Shown here: positions 5,695 through 9,360 of the stretch, one piece after another
Layout of the letters: each line of letters starts with the position of its first letter
Position numbering within the stretch: position 1 is the first letter of the stretch
The notes under the pieces: model-generated
The model's database searches: none
Told to the model about the DNA's origin: nothing
Seen by the model: only the letters and a program-made list of their open reading frames with translations
NCBI GenBank assembly: GCA_902493595.1
Contig: CABUPU010000020.1
Span: forward strand, 1-9,360
Origin: an uncultured Mycoplasma sp.
GTDB taxonomy: Bacteria; Bacillota_I; Bacilli_A; RF39; UBA660
Reading direction: 5' to 3'
Length of the DNA: 9,360 nt
Program-made: the position numbers and the translations under genes

Positions 5695-6273
5695 ATGAAT
5701 ATTGGAATAGACATCGATGGAGTTATTACTAACATAGATTTCCTAGGCATCTTAGGTAAAAAGAAACCAATTCTTGATAAGGAATCTAGTAATCTAAAAG
5801 TAAATAACTTCCTTATAAGAAAAATATTATATAGAGGTATCGCTTTTTATTCAAAACATTCTAAACTAAGAAGTGATGCTGCTAAATATATTAGTTTATT
5901 AAAAGATGAAGGTAATAGGATTATAATTATTACTAAGAGAAAGTTTGCTAGTGAGGAAACACAAGATGGAGAAAATATTAGAAGGCTTGTCGAACTTTTT
6001 CTTTTGGATAGAGGTATTCCTTATGATAAGATTGTTTTTTCTAAGAGTGATAAACTTGAGGATTGTATTAATGAAAAAGTTGTGATTATGCTTGAAGATA
6101 GTCCTAAAAATTCAGAGAATATTTCTAAAAGGATTCCGGTGATTCTTATGGATACGCCTTATAATAGGAATGCATCAGGTGATAACATTTTTAGAGTTGC
6201 ATCTTGGGAAGAAGCATATGCTTTATTAAGTGCTTTAGGAAAAAGAAAGGTGAAAAGTTATGAAAAGAACTAA
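5695..6273 (+). CDS. HAD-family 5'(3')-deoxyribonucleotidase-like protein (NT5C type)
   Basis: A 192-residue haloacid-dehalogenase fold protein. Motif I is NIGIDIDGVITNID with the nucleophile Asp at residue 6 and the acid/base Asp at residue 8. Motif II is the Thr of IIIITKR (about residue 80). A Lys near 116-120 (SKSDK) is a candidate for motif III, and IMLEDSPKN (131-139) is motif IV with its acidic Mg2+-binding pair. The pattern matches the NT5C-type group, which removes phosphate from deoxynucleoside monophosphates; some members have other substrates. I place the start at the ATG 5695, eight bases after GGTGA, rather than the GTG at 5680 that would add five residues not seen before the first beta strand in relatives. 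The gene overlaps the next one by 14 bases, indicating coupled expression. Superfamily certain, substrate likely but unproven. Confidence 0.82.
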   Translation: MNIGIDIDGVITNIDFLGILGKKKPILDKESSNLKVNNFLIRKILYRGIAFYSKHSKLRSDAAKYISLLKDEGNRIIIITKRKFASEETQDGENIRRLVELFLLDRGIPYDKIVFSKSDKLEDCINEKVVIMLEDSPKNSENISKRIPVILMDTPYNRNASGDNIFRVASWEEAYALLSALGKRKVKSYEKN

Positions 6274-6931
6274 GTTAAAGGAAAGATGTTTACCTAATTA
6301 TACTAAGGGTGAAGAAATTATGAACATGACTAGTCACATTGTTGGTGGTGTCATTGGAATAACATCTTTGGTACTCTGCTTGATATTTTCAGTTAAGCAT
6401 CATAATGGCTATGGAGTGGCTGGTTCAATAGTTTTTGGAATATCAATGATTTTACTTTATACTGTATCAAGTGTTTATCATGGGCTTAGAAAAGGCACTG
6501 CTAAGAAGGTTATGCAAGTTATCGATCACTGCACAATATTTGTATTAATAGCAGGTACATACACGCCAGTGTTGTTATGTTCAGTTAGAACTTATAATTC
6601 TAGTCTTGCTTGGTCTTTATTTGCAGTAATCTGGTTTTTTGCTATATTAGGTATTGTTTTAAATGCGATTGACTTAAAGAAGTACAAGATATTTTCTATG
6701 GTATGTTACTTACTTATGGGATGGTGCATTGTATTTACTGCTCCTAACTTAACACCAATGATTGGTAAAGGAGGTATGCTTCTTTTAATATTTGGAGGAG
6801 TATCTTATACTGTTGGTGCAATTCTTTACTTGATTGGAGCAAAAAAGCACTACTTTCACTTCGTGTTTCACATATTTGTAGACATAGGTAGTTTATTACA
6901 CTTCTTATGTATCTTACTTTATGTTATTTAA
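6260..6931 (+). CDS. Hemolysin III / PAQR-family membrane protein
   Basis: A 223-residue seven-span membrane protein of the bacterial hemolysin III (YqfA/PAQR) family. The diagnostic residues are present: S-x3-H in SSVYH (70-74), Asp-His in VIDHCTIFVLIAGTYTP (87-103), and H-x3-H in YFHFVFHIFVDIGSLLHF (198-215). In the related PAQR receptors these residues bind zinc in a hydrolase-like site. The N-terminus LPNYTKGEEIMNMTSHIVGG matches the family's conserved lead-in, so the full start at 6260 is kept; AGGTGA lies six bases upstream within the previous gene. Length is normal. The name comes from one Bacillus cereus haemolytic protein; for most members function is membrane or lipid homeostasis or unknown, so toxicity should not be inferred. 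It overlaps the HAD gene by 14 bases, forming a two-gene operon, and no clear terminator separates it from the tRNA that follows. Confidence 0.92.
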   Translation: MKRTKLKERCLPNYTKGEEIMNMTSHIVGGVIGITSLVLCLIFSVKHHNGYGVAGSIVFGISMILLYTVSSVYHGLRKGTAKKVMQVIDHCTIFVLIAGTYTPVLLCSVRTYNSSLAWSLFAVIWFFAILGIVLNAIDLKKYKIFSMVCYLLMGWCIVFTAPNLTPMIGKGGMLLLIFGGVSYTVGAILYLIGAKKHYFHFVFHIFVDIGSLLHFLCILLYVI

Positions 6932-6952
6932 GAAGAAAATGCTAATTTTATG

Positions 6953-6981
6953 TTGCATAACTAAAAAAATTCTGCTAAAAT
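6953..6981 (+). promoter_or_regulatory. Promoter of tRNA-His
   Basis: TTGCAT (6953-6958) and TAAAAT (6976-6981), 17 bases apart, put the transcription start near 6988, seven bases before the mature tRNA 5' end. This spacing is typical of tRNA genes. Confidence 0.7.
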
Positions 6982-6994
6982 GAATATATCACAT

Positions 6995-7071
6995 GGCGGA
7001 ATTGGTGAAGTGGTTAACACGCCGGATTGTGGCTCCGGTATGCGTGGGTTCGATCCCCACATTTCGCCCCA
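6995..7071 (+). tRNA. tRNA-His (anticodon GTG)
   Basis: A complete cloverleaf. It begins with the extra G at position -1 specific to tRNA-His, then acceptor GCGGAAT pairing with ATTTCGC (one G-T wobble), a D arm GTG/CAC, anticodon arm CCGGA-TTGTGGC-TCCGG with anticodon GTG, variable loop TATGC, T arm GTGGG-TTCGATC-CCCAC, discriminator C73 opposite G-1, and an encoded CCA (7069-7071). The G-1:C73 pair is the main identity element for histidyl-tRNA synthetase. It has its own promoter and terminator. Confidence 0.97.
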
Positions 7072-7082
7072 TTTAATAAAAT

Positions 7083-7105
7083 AACGACATTTAGGTGTCG
7101 TTTTT
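7083..7105 (+). terminator. tRNA-His terminator, shared with the convergent HD gene
   Basis: AACGACA (7083-7089), loop TTTAGG, TGTCGTT (7096-7102) and a T run (7101-7105) form a clean intrinsic terminator 12 bases past the tRNA. Read from the minus strand the same stem is followed by ATTTTATT, so it can also stop transcripts of the HD-domain gene, whose stop codon (7104-7106) abuts it. Confidence 0.8.
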
Positions 7106-7616
7106 ATTTTAATTTGAAGAGAAACATCCATAGTAATGCTTTTGCATACATATAGTTTTGATTTTTAGATAACATTTTTCTGTAATAGTCTAGACTTTCA
7201 ATACTTGCTGAATACTTGTCAGCAAATGTTAGAATGAATCCTTCTATACTTTTAGGTGGTATTGGTGTTACTGGCCACATATGTTTTTTTATCATGTCTA
7301 TTTCTTTATTAGATAGGTCAAATATTTTACAAGCGTTTATGCTGGCGAATCTTCCATGCTTAAAAGCGTGCCATTTGTGCCAAGAACTTTTTATTCTCCA
7401 GTCATATAAATAAAAGTCGTGAAGCATTCCAGCACGGGCGACACTTTTATAATCTAAATTTAATTTTTTACAAATTTTATAACTAATATAGGCAACTTTA
7501 TATGAATGCTCAAAAGTACTTGTATCACAATGCTGTCTAAAGTTTTTCATATCAAGTACATATGGGTTATCTATAATATCTTTAATTATTGTATTAAATT
7601 CATCATCATGAGTCAT
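7104..7616 (-). CDS. HD-domain hydrolase (170 aa)
   Basis: An HD-superfamily metal-dependent phosphohydrolase-like protein. Metal-binding signature residues are visible: His in STFEHSYKVAY (residue 37), HD in RAGMLHDFYLYDW (66-67), then His in FKHG (87), His in IKKHMWP (112) and Asp in TFADKYSA (133). The MWPVTPIPPKS segment recalls a conserved group of small, uncharacterised HD proteins found in many Bacillota. Substrate unknown; nucleotides or phosphate esters are typical for the superfamily. The frame is open upstream to 7685, but I start at 7616: AAGTGAT lies just before it, the -10 box (7637-7642) lies between the two ATGs, and the extra 23 residues would be a hydrophobic stretch absent from such proteins. 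It is divergent from the PAP2-like gene and convergent with tRNA-His. Confidence 0.85.
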   Translation of the reverse strand: MTHDDEFNTIIKDIIDNPYVLDMKNFRQHCDTSTFEHSYKVAYISYKICKKLNLDYKSVARAGMLHDFYLYDWRIKSSWHKWHAFKHGRFASINACKIFDLSNKEIDMIKKHMWPVTPIPPKSIEGFILTFADKYSASIESLDYYRKMLSKNQNYMYAKALLWMFLFKLK

Positions 7617-7620
7617 TTTT

Positions 7621-7627
7621 ATCACTT
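7621..7627 (-). promoter_or_regulatory. Ribosome binding site fixing the HD gene start
   Basis: AAGTGAT (extended as GGAAAGTGAT), four bases before the ATG at 7614-7616, matching the GTGAT end of the anti-16S sequence. It decides against the in-frame ATG at 7683-7685. Confidence 0.6.
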
Positions 7628-7636
7628 TCCTATATA

Positions 7637-7665
7637 AGTATATTACAAAGAGATGTAAAAAACAA
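7637..7665 (-). promoter_or_regulatory. Promoter of the HD-domain gene
   Basis: Minus-strand TTGTTT (7660-7665) and TATACT (7637-7642) with a 17-base spacer. Transcription would start near 7630, downstream of the ATG at 7683-7685, which independently supports the shorter protein. Confidence 0.65.
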
Positions 7666-7682
7666 ACGGTAATGTAAATATG

Positions 7683-7719
7683 CACTAGTTAAATTAAAAT
7701 GATATATGATATACTAGTG
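7683..7719. promoter_or_regulatory. PAP2 gene promoter flanked by inverted CACTAGT repeats
   Basis: The plus-strand extended -10 TGATATACT (TATACT at 7710-7715) drives the PAP2-like gene; no good -35 is seen. CACTAGT (7683-7689) and its reverse complement ACTAGTG (7713-7719) bracket the promoter core, centres 30 bases apart, the second overlapping the -10. This could be a two-site operator. If this -10 is used, transcription starts around 7722, within or just before the ribosome binding site, leaving an almost leaderless message. Confidence 0.4.
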
Positions 7720-7730
7720 AAGTGATGTAA

Positions 7731-8339
7731 ATGAAGAAGTATAGAAGTTATATAGTTGATATGTGCACAATTATGGGATGTAATGCCTTTGTATATTTTA
7801 TTAGCCAGTATATTATTAAAAATTATCATTTAATAGGCAGTGCGTTAGATAAAAGAATTCCTTTTGTTATAGAGTTTATTTTAATCTACTCTATTTGGTA
7901 TCCTTTAGTTATATTTACGATGTTTCTTTTATATAAATACTGTCCTGATAAGTATAAGAAAGTTAAAAAAACTGTATTAGTTTCTTTAGTTATCGCTTAT
8001 ATAATTTTCTTTGCATATCCAACTAAAATTATAAGACCTGAAGTAAATAGTTTTAATGATCTATTTTCACTTATTGCTTATATTTCATTTAAAGCGGATA
8101 ACCCAGTTAACTGTTTCCCATCTTGTCACTGCTTGTTATCATTTATTATGATTTATGCTTTATTTAAGGAAAAAAACATTAATAAGTATTTACGAATAAC
8201 TTTAATAATATTGTTTTTTATGATAATCGCATCTACTCTTTTAGTAAAACAACATGTTATTGCTGATGTTATTGGAGCATTTATCATCTCTGTACTAACT
8301 ACATTTATTTATCCCAAAATCAAAGAGCATCTATCATGA
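7731..8339 (+). CDS. PAP2-like membrane phosphatase / phosphotransferase
   Basis: A 202-residue membrane protein with about five or six hydrophobic segments and the three phosphatase signature regions of the type-2 phosphatidic acid phosphatase superfamily. C1 is reduced to FAYPTKIIRPE (94-104), C2 is NCFPSCHCLLS (127-137) with PSCH instead of the usual PSGH, and C3 is STLLVKQHVIADVIGAF (168-184) with catalytic His 175 and Asp 179 and Lys in place of the usual Arg. The YPT..RP and KQH...D forms are characteristic of a PAP2-like subgroup related to inositolphosphorylceramide synthase-type proteins, so the catalytic residues are probably intact. Likely role: removal or transfer of phosphate on a lipid substrate at the membrane; substrate unknown. 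Start has AAGTGAT four bases upstream. It ends in a strong terminator that includes its stop codon. Confidence 0.85.
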   Translation: MKKYRSYIVDMCTIMGCNAFVYFISQYIIKNYHLIGSALDKRIPFVIEFILIYSIWYPLVIFTMFLLYKYCPDKYKKVKKTVLVSLVIAYIIFFAYPTKIIRPEVNSFNDLFSLIAYISFKADNPVNCFPSCHCLLSFIMIYALFKEKNINKYLRITLIILFFMIIASTLLVKQHVIADVIGAFIISVLTTFIYPKIKEHLS

Positions 8340-8349
8340 TGCTCTTTTT
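8322..8349 (+). terminator. Strong intrinsic terminator of the PAP2-like gene
   Basis: AAAGAGCATC (8322-8331), loop TATCAT, GATGCTCTTT (8338-8347) and further T's: a perfect 10-base stem. The upstream arm is the last coding sequence and the TGA stop straddles the loop and downstream arm. Confidence 0.9.
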
Positions 8350-8387
8350 ACTTAAAATATAATTCAATAAAATGATAGTAAATAATT

Positions 8388-8410
8388 AAAAAAGGCTATA
8401 TCAAATAGAC
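8388..8410 (-). terminator. Weak terminator candidate for the right-edge gene
   Basis: On the minus strand CTAT-TTGAT-ATAG, extended by an outer G-C after one mismatch, is followed by CTTTTTTAATT. It lies 13 bases past the stop of the extracellular protein gene. The stem is short but the T run is good. Confidence 0.4.
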
Positions 8411-8422
8411 TTAATCTAAAAG

Positions 8423-9360
8423 TTAAATAACTTTATAAGGTTTATCACTGGTTCCTTCTCCTGTTACGTTGGTCGTCGACTTAAGAGAAATTGAAGGACG
8501 GACCCCATTACTACTGCACACACTGCCGTCGGTGAACAATAAAGCCCCGGCGCCGTAGACGGTCTTAACGCCAGCACTGATTCCACTGAAGTAGCCAGGA
8601 GATAAAGACCACCAATAAGTACCAGTAGCATTTTCTTGTAAGTATGTTATTGAACTGTCAGAAACATAACCAGCAAAGGTTAATTCATCAGCAGTTAACA
8701 AGCCTATTTTATATATTAAATTACCATTTCCATTTGTTATATCACTAACTGTAAATTTAGACAACTTTCCACCATTATTATCATTAGGGCATATTAAACT
8801 TGGATTTGCATATAATGCAGCATTACCCCCATAAAGCCTATTATGTGCTCCATATCCAGTCTGATTTTTTCCATATCCTAGTCCTGTTCCATAAGTAGAT
8901 CCACTTGTATAAGTGGTTAATGTACTTTTATCATTACACCATATTGTATCTGATAACTTATCTTCATATGAAACTAAATTATTTTTATACCATGTTTCTA
9001 AATTTGTAAGAATAGTGCTTTTATTGGTATTTGCATGAGTACTAACATAATCACTAGAACTAGCAGTGCCATACATAAAACCAATATATGCATTGTCATC
9101 ATTTTTTTCATTAAATTTACTAGTATATGTATTGCCATTATAGTGAGCAAATGCTGCTGTAGTACTGTTATTTGTAGCTGAACATGGATTAGTTGCTTTT
9201 GATGTATTATCATTATGAAGTACTAGTTTAATCGAACCATCTCCAGTTATTCTGACTATTCTCCAGCACTTATTAGCAAATTCTACATAGTTATTTTTTA
9301 CAGCACCTCTAAAGTAATAAGAAGTTCCATTATCATCTTCTGCAGATGCAAGTAATGCTT
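8423..9360 (-). CDS. Large extracellular DUF6273-like protein, C-terminal 311 residues (partial)
   Basis: The frame is open from the right edge to TAA at 8423-8425; the apparent start at 9076 is only an internal Met. Upstream residues include DDNGTSYYFRGAVKNNYVEF, then CWRIVRITGDGSIKLVL, a lead-in I recognise from DUF6273-like proteins of AT-rich Bacillota, often behind an N-terminal membrane or prepilin-like segment (off-window here). The middle is rich in Ser, Thr, Asn, Gly and Tyr, with WYKNNL, DTIWCNDKS, YGGNAALYANPSLICPNDN and LLTADELTFAGY. The end reads YWWSLSPGYF, a variable stretch, NGVRPSISLKS, then a tail GTSDKPYKV. There is no C-terminal membrane span or sortase signal. Sparse Cys (CWR, NPC, IWCND, LICPN, SVCSS) may form disulfides. 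The last ~45 codons have markedly higher G+C and different codon choice. Likely a surface or secreted protein; function unknown. Family memory is good but not exact. Confidence 0.8.
   Translation of the reverse strand, partial: ALLASAEDDNGTSYYFRGAVKNNYVEFANKCWRIVRITGDGSIKLVLHNDNTSKATNPCSATNNSTTAAFAHYNGNTYTSKFNEKNDDNAYIGFMYGTASSSDYVSTHANTNKSTILTNLETWYKNNLVSYEDKLSDTIWCNDKSTLTTYTSGSTYGTGLGYGKNQTGYGAHNRLYGGNAALYANPSLICPNDNNGGKLSKFTVSDITNGNGNLIYKIGLLTADELTFAGYVSDSSITYLQENATGTYWWSLSPGYFSGISAGVKTVYGAGALLFTDGSVCSSNGVRPSISLKSTTNVTGEGTSDKPYKVI
8460..8599 (-). other. GC-rich variable-type segment (candidate DGR variable region)
   Basis: Within an AT-rich gene, this C-terminal segment jumps to about 60% G+C between 8521 and 8580 by hand count. 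From the Tyr codon at 8591-8593 through the Gly of NGVRP, 14 of 30 codons end in C and 23 of 30 end in C or T; in the 50 codons just upstream I count 4 ending in C. The segment lies between the conserved WWSLSPG and GVRPSISLKS motifs. NNC/NNT codon clusters near the 3' end of a surface-protein gene are what adenine-specific mutagenesis of AAC/AAT codons produces in diversity-generating retroelement targets. No template repeat or reverse transcriptase is seen in this window. Confidence 0.5.

Noticed and set aside
6260..6931. Reading the hemolysin III-family gene as a toxin
   Set aside because: The family is a widespread housekeeping-type membrane protein group; haemolysis is documented for very few members and nothing here suggests virulence.
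8340..8422. DGR template repeat or accessory gene directly downstream of the candidate variable region
   Set aside because: The gap is only about 80 AT-rich bases before the convergent PAP2-like gene, with no similarity to the GC-rich segment.
8998..9213. Minus-strand 71-codon ORF, Met/Leu/Ile-rich
   Set aside because: It is an out-of-frame shadow of the extracellular protein gene, whose own frame is open across the whole region.
1..9360. CRISPR array, insertion-sequence ends or att sites
   Set aside because: No regularly spaced repeats were found, and no paired inverted ends or target duplications could be recognised around the decayed island.

Overview
The window is very AT-rich (roughly a quarter to a third G+C by eye), uses TGA as a stop and TGG for Trp, and has Shine-Dalgarno-led, terminator-punctuated genes. 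This fits a low-GC Bacillota/Mycoplasmatota-type bacterium with the standard code, probably an uncultured host-associated lineage related to Bacilli. That assignment is an inference from gene families and base composition; no marker gene in the window fixes the taxon.

Positions 1-3900, almost all on the minus strand, look like a decayed genomic island. They hold the start of a gene running off the left edge, the C-terminal wreck of a large serine recombinase (one in-frame stop and one frameshift), an unrecognised 29-codon ORF, an intact RhuM-family protein, two GNAT acetyltransferases, the first codons of a second RhuM copy abutting one acetyltransferase gene, and a shredded SNF2-type helicase C-terminus. 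About 440 bases between the RhuM remnant and the second acetyltransferase hold nothing I recognise.

Positions 3978-5526 (minus strand) carry a membrane-anchored XRE-family regulator and a small MscS-family mechanosensitive channel, each with its own promoter and a terminator folding through its stop codon. Positions 5646-8349 look like ordinary chromosomal genes: an overlapping pair on the plus strand (HAD-type 5'(3')-deoxyribonucleotidase-like protein and hemolysin III/PAQR-family membrane protein), a tRNA-His with promoter and terminator, and a divergent pair (HD-domain hydrolase on minus, PAP2-like membrane phosphatase on plus).

The right end (8423 to the edge, minus strand) is the C-terminal 311 codons of a large, apparently extracellular, Ser/Thr/Asn/Gly-rich protein resembling the DUF6273-type proteins of AT-rich Bacillota. 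Its last ~45 codons switch abruptly to high G+C and to C/T-ending codons, in the segment between the WWSLSPG and GVRPSISLKS motifs. This resembles the variable region of a diversity-generating retroelement (DGR) target, or a cassette exchanged by gene conversion, and is the most interesting signal here. No reverse transcriptase or template repeat is present in the window, so that reading is a hypothesis.
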